From: Litorimonas sp046250185
GTDB taxonomy: Bacteria; Pseudomonadota; Alphaproteobacteria; Caulobacterales; Maricaulaceae
NCBI RefSeq assembly: GCF_046250185.1
Contig: NZ_CP176469.1
Length of the DNA stretch: 64,000 nt
Strand: one strand, 5' to 3'
Shown here one piece after another: positions 18,201 to 26,008 of the stretch (the first letter of the stretch is position 1; each line of letters begins with the position of its first letter). The position numbers were made by a program, and so were the translations under genes. The notes under the pieces are model-generated. The model was given only the letters and a program-made list of their open reading frames with translations. It was not told the origin of the DNA and searched no databases.

Positions 18201-18714
18201 CTACCTCTATATGGCAGGCGTTGTGCGCAAGCGCCAAGAGCGTGTGTCCAAGCGCGGAAAACGCTTTGCCTTTGTCAATATTTCTGACCCGACAGGGGAA
18301 TATGAAGTCCTGTTTTCCGAGGCAATCCTGACAGAAAAACGCGACATTCTCGGCGCGGGGACCCTTGTGAAAGTAAAGGTCAAAGCGGAAGCTGGCGACG
18401 GCGATATTCGTTTGTTCGCGGAGGCCGCCGAAGTATTGAATACGGACCAGACAGCCGTTGCGGCGAAACCAAAGGGCCTAAAAATCCGTCTCCGTAACGC
18501 CACCATCGAAACGCTGGACGAGCTACAAAACACGCTCAACACAATGAAATCCGCCAAGCACGAAACCGAAGGTTTTATCGAGATCGCGGCCCCGATTGGC
18601 GCCAATCGTGTCGCCGAATGGCGTCTAGACGGCCGCTGGGCAATCGACCCCGCCTTCCAGAAAGCCCTCAAAGCCCACCGCGCGATCGAAACGATTGTGG
18701 AGGTGGCAGCTTAG
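15274..18714 (+). CDS. dnaE: DNA polymerase III alpha subunit (replicative)
   Basis: 1146-residue replicative DNA polymerase catalytic subunit. It begins with a PHP domain (FVHLRMRTPYSMLEGALKI, then AMTDTNNMCAALEFS), followed by the palm with the catalytic aspartates in PDFDIDF at about residues 401-407 and KFDFLGLKTLTVIDR. Helix-hairpin-helix and OB-fold regions occupy the C-terminal third. Length and N-terminus fit DnaE1, not the damage-inducible DnaE2 of imuAB cassettes. It lies downstream of a LexA-operated micropeptide gene, so part of its transcription may rise during the SOS response. Confidence 0.96.
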   Translation: MASPVFVHLRMRTPYSMLEGALKISETADRAASWGMPALAMTDTNNMCAALEFSETVAKAGVQPIIGVTLSLDLEGARQPGQIHKEPDGTLVLLAQNEVGYANLMALSSSAFLDVEATDVPHVRVSKLAEHSEGLIALTGGPDGVLNQFIMRGQDGEALAWLEQLKTLYPDRLYVELQRHLRPNEPKVEAALLDLAYGHDLPIVATNEPYFLSPEMYQAHDALLAMSESSYILETDRRKLTLHHYFKSSEQMAELFSDLPEAIENTLEISQRCAFRSPPRAPILPNFGDGSSSEGELLSREAHKGLEVRLAKIELATTREEYVERLEFELNVITQMGFPGYFLIVADFIQWAKERGIPVGPGRGSGAGSVVAWALTITDLDPLRYGLLFERFLNPERVSMPDFDIDFCQERRGEVINYVRDKYGAGQVAMIITFGTLQARAVVRDVGRVMQMPLGQVDRLAKLVPSNPANPVSLEQAIGMEKGLREARDAEPAVRQLLDTALQLEGLYRNASTHAAGVVIGDRPLTELVPLYRDPRSDIPATQFSMKYVEKAGLVKFDFLGLKTLTVIDRCLKYLAKQGKLVDLETLSTDDVEAYKPLHDALSAGVFQLESSGMRDVLRKMRPESLEELTALISLYRPGPMKNIPDYIDRKFGVQKITYPHPSLEGILKETYGIIIYQEQVMEIAKTLSGFSLGDADLLRRAMGKKDQAEMNRQKSKFIDGARERGVDERQAADIFELVNEFAGYGFNKSHAAAYAMISFRTAYLKAKHPVEFIAAIMSLDLNNVEKLAQFYQEAKRMELTIMPPCINRSMADFDVADGTVLYALGALKNVGLEAMKHLVEVREKGGPFESVYDFARRVDMRMVNKRAIENLARSGAFDCVEPNRATVLASASTLQNIGVLAAKERESQQNSLFGGDDMAISDPDLTHVSPWGNIEQLDHELGAVGFYLGGHPLEGHLDGLKNITFAEDLEGKAGRYLYMAGVVRKRQERVSKRGKRFAFVNISDPTGEYEVLFSEAILTEKRDILGAGTLVKVKVKAEAGDGDIRLFAEAAEVLNTDQTAVAAKPKGLKIRLRNATIETLDELQNTLNTMKSAKHETEGFIEIAAPIGANRVAEWRLDGRWAIDPAFQKALKAHRAIETIVEVAA

Positions 18715-18839
18715 GGGTTCGAGTGTCTGCTCTGGGGGCGAAGCGGACGTTAGGTGAGTGTCTTAAAACGCCCAAAGAAAGATACTCATCATCAACCAGT
18801 TCCTTTACGAAAGCGGGGGTAGCGCAAATCTATAATTTG

Positions 18840-20312
18840 CTAATGATTGCTGACTTCCGAGGCTTCATATTCTCCTGCTATAACCTTATATGCAGCATTC
18901 ATTACTCTGGAGTATAAGGCTCCTCTGAAGTGCTTGTCGAACTTCTCGACTGCCGCATCCACATCCTTGCGGGAGTAAACTCGACCATCAACTATTGCAT
19001 AGTCCCAATTTTTAATGGTGGCTAAGTCATGTCTAGGATTGTTTTTAAATAATAAAATGTCAGCGTAAGCGCCAGTAGCAATTTGGCCTATTTTCCCCGG
19101 GTCAATGTGTTTTCCATTCACATGAGTGGCGGCTTGCAAGGCTTTTTCATTTGAGCCTAAGGCTTGTGACATTATTTCAAGTTGCTGGTGCATCGCTTCA
19201 CCTGGTATCACATAGGGCATGATAACGTCGGTTCCAACTAAGACATCAATGCCGCTTTCATTCGCTTTTCGAATGAATGAAAGAGCATAAGCTCGGGCTT
19301 CTAACTCGGTCTGTATTTCAGCCTCTGTTTCAGGGTGGGATACGATAGAAGGCCATGCGATTTCCCAAAATTCGGGTAAGTGTTTGAACCCCTCTGATGG
19401 CGGAAAACGCTCTATATCTGAAACGGTTAACCTCGACATTAGGTTGGCATTTGTCGGTAGGAACGAAATATTATTCATAACCATCACATTCAATACGTCA
19501 TTAATATCACTTTCGGTCATGTCGATAAGGTCTTGATTCTTATAGGCCCGCCCTATCGGCGCGGGCTTTATTAGGTAGGGAATGCCCGTATAGTGCTGGC
19601 TTTCAAAGTTTTTGATGTCACCAAAGGATATAGAATTAGGTGTATGACCTATAAGTGGCAGACCAATTAGGTTGGCTTCTTCAGAAACACCTTGGAAAGC
19701 ATCCGGAGATAAATTCCCATATACTTTGATACAATCCACACCTTGACTAGCATGTTTAGCAACTGTGCGCTTGCCGTCTTCGGCGCTTTCTACAAGAATT
19801 GCTCCAGGCACACTTGGCGGATCACCATCTAGAATGCGCCCACAGCGGTACATTCGCGGACCAGCAAGTTTTCCCGACTCAATGCGTCTGATTAGTTTTG
19901 GAAGATCGTCATCGAACTGACCCAAATCTCTTACAGCGGTAACTCCGTTCTGGAGGTAGAGTAATGAAAATAGCTCCCGATTACCTATAGCAATGCTGGG
20001 CGGCGTGTGGATATGTGCATCAATCAATCCTGGCATTGCGTAGCACCCCGTACAAATTGAACCACTCACATCTGATTTAGACGGCTCAATGTTGGTGATA
20101 ATACCATCTGAAATTTCAAGGGTTTGCCCAGAAACAAAATCTAATCCGGGGTTCCAGATTGTCAGGTTTGATAATATCAGATCAGTTTTTTCTGGTACGA
20201 TCAGTTTGGGAGGCTGGATAGTGAAATAGAGAAAACTCAAACCCGCAAAAAGAGCTACAATTAAACTCGATGAAATTGTTAGAAATTTCCGTAATCGCAG
20301 GGTTTTGAACAT
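18840..20312 (-). CDS. Membrane-anchored amidohydrolase (imidazolonepropionase-like)
   Basis: 490-residue metal-dependent hydrolase with an N-terminal membrane anchor or signal segment at about residues 10-32. The metal ligands expected of the superfamily are visible: His100-x-His102 in DAHIHTPP, a probable bridging Lys196 in DCIKVYG, His223 in GHTPNS, His240, and an Asp in the later GTDVIMPY. The substrate is unknown; related proteins act on cyclic imides, dipeptides or organophosphates. The start at 20312 is preferred to a GTG at 20330. The gene is clearly AT-richer than its neighbours, lies convergent to dnaE, and interrupts the usual core gene order, which suggests acquisition by transfer. 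Confidence 0.82.
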   Translation of the reverse strand: MFKTLRLRKFLTISSSLIVALFAGLSFLYFTIQPPKLIVPEKTDLILSNLTIWNPGLDFVSGQTLEISDGIITNIEPSKSDVSGSICTGCYAMPGLIDAHIHTPPSIAIGNRELFSLLYLQNGVTAVRDLGQFDDDLPKLIRRIESGKLAGPRMYRCGRILDGDPPSVPGAILVESAEDGKRTVAKHASQGVDCIKVYGNLSPDAFQGVSEEANLIGLPLIGHTPNSISFGDIKNFESQHYTGIPYLIKPAPIGRAYKNQDLIDMTESDINDVLNVMVMNNISFLPTNANLMSRLTVSDIERFPPSEGFKHLPEFWEIAWPSIVSHPETEAEIQTELEARAYALSFIRKANESGIDVLVGTDVIMPYVIPGEAMHQQLEIMSQALGSNEKALQAATHVNGKHIDPGKIGQIATGAYADILLFKNNPRHDLATIKNWDYAIVDGRVYSRKDVDAAVEKFDKHFRGALYSRVMNAAYKVIAGEYEASEVSNH

Positions 20313-20531
20313 CAAATCCGTATTACACACTTATATGTTTCAGACAATTAGCTTTCTGTATGCAATAGCGTCCGCTGCTAACATACAACCTCCAAAAATC
20401 GCTGAAACTAAGCCGCTCGCTAACGTCCCCTTTGAGGATAATTCAGACATATACTATAGCTAAATATCCTCGAAATTTTAAACGCTTCCAAAGCTTTTGA
20501 CATGTGCTTTGTTCGCCTCCGCAAAAACCCC

Positions 20532-20559
20532 TTGCAATCCACGCTCGCCGCGCTATACG
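20532..20559 (+). promoter_or_regulatory. Putative rpsB-tsf promoter
   Basis: TTGCAA (20532-20537) and TATACG (20554-20559) are separated by 16 bases in a GC-rich spacer, an arrangement common for strong alphaproteobacterial housekeeping promoters. Transcription from here would give an rpsB leader of about 118 bases. A perfect TTGACA at 20497-20502 has no good -10 partner. Confidence 0.4.
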
Positions 20560-20637
20560 CCGCGCTTAACTCGCGTGTAGGTGCTGGGGTTCGTCATATA
20601 GGCGTCTCTCAATTCCGGTGGGATAGCGGAATAATCC

Positions 20638-20682
20638 GATATCTCCACACCCTGCACAGGCCAACCGGAAACAGGAGATATC
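20638..20682 (+). promoter_or_regulatory. rpsB leader hairpin sequestering the ribosome-binding site
   Basis: GATATCTCC (20638-20646) is perfectly complementary to GGAGATATC (20674-20682), which contains the rpsB Shine-Dalgarno sequence AGGAGA just before the ATG at 20684. The 9-bp stem would close a 27-base loop and end one base before the start codon. In E. coli, S2 represses its own rpsB-tsf mRNA by binding its leader; this stem could serve the same purpose here. The pairing is seen; the regulatory role is inferred. Confidence 0.5.
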
Positions 20683-20683
20683 C

Positions 20684-21919
20684 ATGGCTTTACCTGAATT
20701 TTCAATGCGTCAGCTGCTCGAAGCTGGTGTTCACTTCGGTCATCAAACACATCGTTGGAACCCGAAAATGGCGCCTTATATCTTTGGCGCTCGCTCAAAT
20801 ATCCACATCATGGATCTCTCGCAGACTGTGCCTTTATTGCATCAAGCGCTGGTCGAAGCGCGCGGCGTTGCGGCCAAGGGCGGTCGCGTTCTGTTCGTCG
20901 GCACAAAGCGTGCAGCGTCAGACCCTGTTGCGAATGCCGCTAAGCGTTGTGCGCAGTATTATGTGAACCACCGTTGGCTCGGCGGCATGCTGACCAACTG
21001 GCAGACTGTGACGCGCTCCATCACTCGCCTCAAAGAACTTGAAGGCCTTTTGGGTGACCAAGGTGCAGATGCCGAAACAGGCCTGACGAAAAAGGAAAAC
21101 CTGAAACTCGCCCGCGAAATGGAAAAGCTCGAAAAAGCGCTTGGCGGGATCAAGGATATGGGCGGTAAGCCTGACCTGATGTTCGTCATCGACACGAATA
21201 AAGAAGGCATCGCGATTAAAGAAGCGCGTCGCCTCGGTATCCCTGTCATCGCGATTCTCGACACGAACTCTGATCCTGATGCGGCTGATATGCCAATTCC
21301 AGGTAATGACGATGCGGCCCGCGCGATCCAGCTTTACTGTGAATTGATGGCGGATGCGATCCTCGACGGTATGACGGAAGCGCAAGCGAATGTTGGTGCT
21401 GATCTGGGTGCGGCTGAAAACCCAATGGAAATGGCGATGCAAACGCCGATGGCCGAGATCGACAAAAACGCTCCGTCACCTGCCGCAGAGCCAACGTCGA
21501 AAGAAGAAACAACGTCAGAGCAACTCGCCAAATCAAAGCCAGCCAAGGTGGCCGAAGCGCCAACGCCAGAAGCTGTTGCGCCAAAGACACCTGAGACAAC
21601 TGAAGCTGAATCTGAATATCTCCGCGTCACGCGCGAATATGATGCGGATGTCGATCCAGAAGTCGTCACGAAAATCGAAAAGCACCTTGGCGCGTCCCTA
21701 TCTAACAAAGACAGCAAATACGTCGCGTGTTCAGACGAGACAGAGCTTGAGACAATCGTCAAAGGCTTTATGGCCAAGAAAATGGGCGTAGACGACAAAG
21801 ACGCGGCGATGGAAAAAGTCAAAGCGGTTTGCGAAACAATGAAGCCAACACGCATGAAAAACCGCGTGACCTTCTATTATTTGCTCGCCAAGAACGAAGG
21901 CAAGTTGAGCGCCTTCTAG
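20684..21919 (+). CDS. rpsB: 30S ribosomal protein S2 with C-terminal DUF2853 domain
   Basis: 411 residues, compared with about 240-260 for ordinary S2. Residues 1 to about 240 are canonical S2 (LLEAGVHFGHQTHRWNPKM, then VNHRWLGGMLTNWQTV and DTNKEGIAIKEARRLGIPV). A low-complexity Ala/Pro/Thr/Glu linker spans about 250-309. Residues 310-411 match the DUF2853 pattern: SEYLRVTREYDADVD at its start, KYVACSDETELETI in the middle and MKNRVTFYYLLAKNEGKL at the end. DUF2853 is normally a small free-standing protein of unknown function. The frame is continuous with one stop at 21919, so this is a genuine fusion in the sequence. tsf follows after 84 bases. Confidence 0.93.
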   Translation: MALPEFSMRQLLEAGVHFGHQTHRWNPKMAPYIFGARSNIHIMDLSQTVPLLHQALVEARGVAAKGGRVLFVGTKRAASDPVANAAKRCAQYYVNHRWLGGMLTNWQTVTRSITRLKELEGLLGDQGADAETGLTKKENLKLAREMEKLEKALGGIKDMGGKPDLMFVIDTNKEGIAIKEARRLGIPVIAILDTNSDPDAADMPIPGNDDAARAIQLYCELMADAILDGMTEAQANVGADLGAAENPMEMAMQTPMAEIDKNAPSPAAEPTSKEETTSEQLAKSKPAKVAEAPTPEAVAPKTPETTEAESEYLRVTREYDADVDPEVVTKIEKHLGASLSNKDSKYVACSDETELETIVKGFMAKKMGVDDKDAAMEKVKAVCETMKPTRMKNRVTFYYLLAKNEGKLSAF

Positions 21920-21944
21920 TCGCCTCGCACCTTTAAATCGATCT

Positions 21945-21972
21945 CCGCGCTCCCTATGTGAGCGTGGACTAT
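21945..21972 (+). terminator. Possible attenuator between rpsB and tsf
   Basis: CCGCGCTC (21945-21952) pairs with GAGCGTGG (21960-21967) through a 7-base loop with one G-T wobble, followed by ACTATTTTT. This resembles a weak intrinsic terminator and could reduce transcription of tsf relative to rpsB. The U-tract is short and offset, so read-through is expected. Confidence 0.4.
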
Positions 21973-22003
21973 TTTTACTAAATTCCTCTCAAAGGAGATT
22001 ATA

Positions 22004-22924
22004 ATGGCTCAAATCACAGCCGCACTTGTGAAAGACCTGCGCGATAAAACTGGCGCCGGCATGATGGATTGCAAAAAAGCTCTTAACGAAAATGACGGCG
22101 ATATCGAAGCCGCGATTGACTGGCTTCGCGCCAAAGGCATTGCCAAAGCGGACAAGAAGTCTAGCCGCGTGGCTGCTGAGGGTCTTGTCGCTGTTCATTC
22201 TGACGGCACGACGGGTGTTGTCGTTGAAGTGAACTCAGAAACTGACTTTGTGGCGCGGAATGAAGGCTTCCAAGCTGCTGTCGCGAAGATCGCCAAGGCT
22301 GGCCTAACTGTGAACTCGTCCGAAGAACTGGCACAAGCCCAGATCGAAGACGGCAAGAACACAACAGAATATCTCGTGTCGCTCGTCGCTAAAATCGGTG
22401 AGAACATGTCGTTCCGCCGCATGAACAAGCTGTCTGTCGATCAAGGCGTTGTCACGGGCTACGTCCACGGCGCTGTTGCTCCTAATATGGGCAAGATTGG
22501 TGTGTTGGTCGCGCTGGAAACATCTGGTGATGCTGAATTGATTAAAGAGCTTGGCAAGAAAATCGCGATGCACGTCGCGGCGACAAGCCCGCTCGCGCTG
22601 ACAACGGCTGACCTTGATCAGGCAGTGGTCGCTAAAGAGCGTGAAATGCTCAAGGCGGAAGCGCTCGAATCTGGTAAGCCAGAAGCGATTGTCGACAAAA
22701 TGGTCGAAGGCCGTATGCAGAAATTTTACAAGGAATCTGTTCTGATGACGCAAATGTTCGTCATGGACCCTGACCGCACGATCGAGCAAGTTATTGCGGA
22801 CGAGGCCAAATCTATCGGCACTGACATCAAAATGACGGGCTATGTCCGCATGGAAGTCGGCGAAGGCATCGAGAAAAAAGAAGAAGATTTCGCGGCAGAA
22901 GTCGCGGCAACGCTCAAAGGCTAG
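22004..22924 (+). CDS. tsf: Elongation factor Ts
   Basis: 306-residue guanine-nucleotide exchange factor for EF-Tu. The N-terminal UBA-like helix bundle has ALVKDLRDKTGAGMMDCKKA, and the core carries SETDFVARNEGF and, later, GENMSFRRM. An AAAGGAGAT ribosome-binding site precedes the ATG. Paired with rpsB as in nearly all bacteria and closed by a strong terminator at 22947, so pyrH downstream probably needs its own promoter. Confidence 0.97.
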   Translation: MAQITAALVKDLRDKTGAGMMDCKKALNENDGDIEAAIDWLRAKGIAKADKKSSRVAAEGLVAVHSDGTTGVVVEVNSETDFVARNEGFQAAVAKIAKAGLTVNSSEELAQAQIEDGKNTTEYLVSLVAKIGENMSFRRMNKLSVDQGVVTGYVHGAVAPNMGKIGVLVALETSGDAELIKELGKKIAMHVAATSPLALTTADLDQAVVAKEREMLKAEALESGKPEAIVDKMVEGRMQKFYKESVLMTQMFVMDPDRTIEQVIADEAKSIGTDIKMTGYVRMEVGEGIEKKEEDFAAEVAATLKG

Positions 22925-22946
22925 GTTCTACTATTTTTAAAATTTA

Positions 22947-22977
22947 AAGCGCTCCTCTTGTAGGGGCGCTTTTTTTT
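22947..22977 (+). terminator. Rho-independent terminator after tsf
   Basis: AAGCGCTCCT (22947-22956), loop CTTGT, then AGGGGCGCTT (22962-22971) forms a 10-bp stem with one G-T wobble, and runs into a series of T residues to 22977. Confidence 0.9.
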
Positions 22978-23090
22978 GCCTTGTTTTTGCGTGATCGACC
23001 CTAGCGTCTGCGCGTATGATCTCTATATTCGGCAAAAATCAGCAGGTCTCACCGATTCCGCCGCTGACATCCGCGAGACTGGGGAAGTTC

Positions 23091-23807
23091 ATGGCAGACT
23101 ATAAATATAAGCGCGTTTTGCTTAAAATTTCGGGCGAAGCGCTCATGGGCGATCAGGCCTATGGCATTGATACAGACACCGTGAAACGCATTGCGGGCGA
23201 AGTCAAAGATGCACACTCAAAGGGCTTGCAAATCGCGCTGGTCATCGGGGCAGGGAATATCTTTCGCGGTTTATCGGCAGCCGCAGGCGGGATTGAACGC
23301 TCAACCGCCGATTATATGGGCATGCTGGCGACGGTTATGAACGCGCTGGCGATGCAAAGTGCGCTAGAGCAAATGGGTGTAGATACGCGTGTGCAATCCG
23401 CGATCCCGATGCAAACCGTATGCGAACCCTATATTCGCCGCAAAGCAGCTCGCCACATGGAAAAGGGTCGGGTCGTGATCTTTGCCGCCGGCACAGGTAA
23501 CCCCTACTTCACAACAGACACTGCGGCAGCCCTGCGCGCCGCAGAGATGGAGTGTGACGCCCTGCTGAAAGGCACACAGGTTGACGGTGTCTATGATAGC
23601 GACCCGAATAAGAACCCTGATGCAACGCGTTACGACACATTGACCTATCATAAAGTGCTATCTGACGATCTGCGCGTGATGGATGCAGCCGCTGTGACCT
23701 TGATGCGGGAGAACAACATCCCCATAATAGTGTTCTCACTGCACGAAAAAGGCGGTTTTGACCAAGTTATGGCGGGCGAGGGCACTTGTACCATAATCAA
23801 GACTTAA
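23091..23807 (+). CDS. pyrH: UMP kinase
   Basis: 238-residue bacterial UMP kinase (UMP to UDP, hexameric, amino-acid-kinase fold). Motifs: KRVLLKISGEALMG at the N-terminus, GAGNIFRG, and GTGNPYFTTDTAAALRA for nucleotide binding. The frame is open back to 23016, but the start at 23091 gives the standard N-terminus and is preceded by GGGGAAG. frr follows after 48 bases, the conserved order. Confidence 0.96.
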   Translation: MADYKYKRVLLKISGEALMGDQAYGIDTDTVKRIAGEVKDAHSKGLQIALVIGAGNIFRGLSAAAGGIERSTADYMGMLATVMNALAMQSALEQMGVDTRVQSAIPMQTVCEPYIRRKAARHMEKGRVVIFAAGTGNPYFTTDTAAALRAAEMECDALLKGTQVDGVYDSDPNKNPDATRYDTLTYHKVLSDDLRVMDAAAVTLMRENNIPIIVFSLHEKGGFDQVMAGEGTCTIIKT

Positions 23808-23855
23808 TTTTGTCGCGCGAAGCCTTTAAGACAAGGCAGACGTAAGGAGGGCCAC

Positions 23856-24416
23856 ATGGCTGAAGAATTTAAACTGGCGGTTTACCGCAAACGTATGGAC
23901 GGCGCTTTGACATCGCTGCGCAGCGAATTTGGCGGGTTGCGGACAGGGCGGGCCAATGCGGCTCTGCTCGACGGGATCACGGTCAGCGCTTACGGTTCTG
24001 AAATGCCGCTTAACCAAGTGGGTTCTGTCAGTGTGCCAGAACCGCGCATGCTGTTGGTGAACGTCTGGGACAAATCTATGGTTGGGTCTGTTGAAAAAGC
24101 GTTGCGTCAGTCAAACCTCGGGATCAATCCTGTGGTCGATGGGCAGACATTACGTATCCCCATGCCGCCCCTCACCGAAGAGCGACGTCGTGACCTTGTC
24201 AAAGTGGCAGGCGGATATGCTGAGCAAGCCAAGATTGCCGTGCGCAATGTGCGCCGCGACGGTATGGACGCCCTCAAAAAAGCCGAAAAAGACGGCGATA
24301 TGAGCGAAGATGAACAAAAAGCCCACAGCAGCGATGTGCAAAAGGCCACAGATGATTTGATGAACCAAATCGATGCCGCGCTGGAGCAAAAATCTGCAGA
24401 AATCATGCAGGTTTAA
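23856..24416 (+). CDS. frr: Ribosome recycling factor
   Basis: 186-residue factor that, with EF-G, splits post-termination ribosomes. The three-helix-bundle protein shows LRTGRANAALLDGI in its first helix and IPMPPLTEERRRDLVK before the second. Length is standard (about 185). A strong AAGGAGGG ribosome-binding site precedes the ATG. uppS starts 12 bases downstream. Confidence 0.97.
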   Translation: MAEEFKLAVYRKRMDGALTSLRSEFGGLRTGRANAALLDGITVSAYGSEMPLNQVGSVSVPEPRMLLVNVWDKSMVGSVEKALRQSNLGINPVVDGQTLRIPMPPLTEERRRDLVKVAGGYAEQAKIAVRNVRRDGMDALKKAEKDGDMSEDEQKAHSSDVQKATDDLMNQIDAALEQKSAEIMQV

Positions 24417-24428
24417 GTCGCAGGTCGG

Positions 24429-25157
24429 GTGAGCTTTCAGACCACATATTTAAGGGATTTCCCTGAACATATTGCCATTATCATGGACGGCAATGGCCGC
24501 TGGGCGAAAGCACGTCACCGACCGCGTGTCTTTGGTCACCAAAAGGGCGTCGAAACCGTGCGCCATGTCGTGGAGCAGGCGGCAGAGATTGGCGTGCGCT
24601 GCCTGACGCTCTATAGCTTTTCGACAGAAAACTGGTCGCGGCCCAAAGCAGAAATTGCGGCGCTGTTCAACTTGCTGAAGAAATATGTCGAGAGCGATTT
24701 GGAAAGTCTGCATGCGCGTGATGTGCGCGTGCGTATCTTGGGGTCGCGGGTGGGCTTGAAGCCTGACTTGCTAGAGTTGATCGAGCGGGTAGAGACAACG
24801 ACGCAGGGCAATACAAAATTCTCGCTGAATATCGCTTTTAACTATGGCGGACGCGATGAAATCCTGCGGGCTGCTGCGAAGGCGGCGAAAGCAGGTGAAG
24901 ACTTCGCAACGATGTCAGACGCCGATTTTGGGCGCTATCTTGACACCGCAGACCTGCCGGAAGTTGATTTGGTAGTCCGCACGAGCGGCGAATGTCGCAT
25001 CAGTAATTTCCTGCTATGGCAGGCGGCCTATGCCGAGTTTTACTTTACCGATGTGTTGTGGCCAGACTTCACCATTGATGATTTGTCAGCCGCTATCGAG
25101 GAATTTCGTGCCCGCGACCGTCGCTTCGGCAATCTCTCAACTCCGGAAGTGGCGTAG
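24429..25157 (+). CDS. uppS: Isoprenyl (undecaprenyl) diphosphate synthase
   Basis: 242-residue cis-prenyltransferase making the C55 lipid carrier for peptidoglycan and O-antigen. The catalytic IIMDGNGRWAKAR motif and the C-terminal RTSGECRISNFLLWQAAYAE segment are intact. The start is GTG at 24429, 12 bases after frr. It lies next to cdsA, dxr and rseP in the standard envelope cluster. Confidence 0.96.
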   Translation: MSFQTTYLRDFPEHIAIIMDGNGRWAKARHRPRVFGHQKGVETVRHVVEQAAEIGVRCLTLYSFSTENWSRPKAEIAALFNLLKKYVESDLESLHARDVRVRILGSRVGLKPDLLELIERVETTTQGNTKFSLNIAFNYGGRDEILRAAAKAAKAGEDFATMSDADFGRYLDTADLPEVDLVVRTSGECRISNFLLWQAAYAEFYFTDVLWPDFTIDDLSAAIEEFRARDRRFGNLSTPEVA

Positions 25158-25162
25158 CGATT

Positions 25163-26002
25163 ATGGGGGAAAAGGCTTCCGCAAACCCGCCCATCACGAT
25201 CTGGAAAAATATCGGCATACGGTTTGTGAGCGCAGTTGCGTTTTCGGCGGTGTGTATAGCGCCGTTCTATTTTGGCGGCTGGATATGGGCGATCTTGGTT
25301 GCGATTATGGGCACGCGCATGATTTATGAGTGGGTGCGGATGTCGGACAAATCCGCCACATCTCTCGCTTATGCTATCCCGATTGTCGGGTTTTTGATCT
25401 GTATTTTATACGCACTACAACTGCTGCCGCTCCATGTTTTCGCGGCGTTCGCTGTGACGATTGGCTTGGCAGCGTTAGAGCGTGTGCGCCGCGGCGGAGC
25501 TGGCTGGGCGGCCCTTGGGGTTGTTTATATCGTTGGGGCGAGTTTGCTGATCATTGCACTGCGAGGGAATGAAACAGGGTTTGACACCGTCGGGTTTCAA
25601 CTGCTCTTTTTCATTATTCTAGTCGTCGTCGGTGCAGATGTGGGCGCCTATATGGGCGGGTCTTATTTTAAAGGGCCGAAGCTTTCGCCAAAACTCAGTC
25701 CGAATAAAACCTGGTCAGGGTTTTTGACAGGCCTAGCCTTCGCCTTGTTGATTGCCGCGTTATTTGCGCTTGTGATCGGTATGTCGCCTTGGATTGGCAT
25801 GGCGCTAGGCTTCCCGCTTGTGATTTTATCCGTGCTAGGCGATTTGTTTGAAAGCGGCATCAAACGGAAATTAAATGTCAAAGACACAGGCGGATTGCTG
25901 CCGGGCCACGGGGGACTACTGGATCGTTTGGATAGCCTGATGGCTGCCGTTGCAGGGGCCGCTGCGATCCTCTTCCTCTTTCCCAATATTTGGGGCGCGT
26001 AG
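25163..26002 (+). CDS. cdsA: Phosphatidate cytidylyltransferase
   Basis: 279-residue multispanning enzyme making CDP-diacylglycerol, the precursor of all phospholipids. The C-terminal family signature is present: SPNKTWSGFLTG, then LSVLGDLFESGIKRKLNVKD and LLPGHGGLLDRLDS. The N-terminal half is a series of hydrophobic helices. It starts 5 bases after uppS. Confidence 0.96.
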   Translation: MGEKASANPPITIWKNIGIRFVSAVAFSAVCIAPFYFGGWIWAILVAIMGTRMIYEWVRMSDKSATSLAYAIPIVGFLICILYALQLLPLHVFAAFAVTIGLAALERVRRGGAGWAALGVVYIVGASLLIIALRGNETGFDTVGFQLLFFIILVVVGADVGAYMGGSYFKGPKLSPKLSPNKTWSGFLTGLAFALLIAALFALVIGMSPWIGMALGFPLVILSVLGDLFESGIKRKLNVKDTGGLLPGHGGLLDRLDSLMAAVAGAAAILFLFPNIWGA

Positions 26003-26008
26003 ACCATC

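Larger units (their letters stand above)
20313..20683. other. Intergenic region upstream of rpsB (371 bases)
   Basis: The left part, to about 20480, is AT-rich like the amidohydrolase gene and probably belongs to the same inserted segment. It holds a 42-codon plus-strand frame (20335-20463) without a ribosome-binding site, which I do not call. The right part has the base composition of the core genome and carries the likely rpsB promoter and structured leader, listed separately. No tRNA or other RNA gene is seen. Confidence 0.6.

Noticed and set aside
17737..18237. 166-codon minus-strand frame inside dnaE
   Set aside because: Antisense shadow of the conserved polymerase gene without independent support.
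18725..18750. Imperfect hairpin GTCTGCT...AGCGGAC after dnaE, considered as terminator or integron attC-like site
   Set aside because: No T-run for a terminator, and no paired outer attC core sites were found; only the short inverted 9-mer shared with 20420-20428 is kept as an observation.
20335..20463. 42-codon plus-strand frame (ATG to TAA) with a hydrophobic N-terminus upstream of rpsB
   Set aside because: No ribosome-binding site, AT-rich intergenic sequence, and directly divergent from the amidohydrolase start; probably chance.
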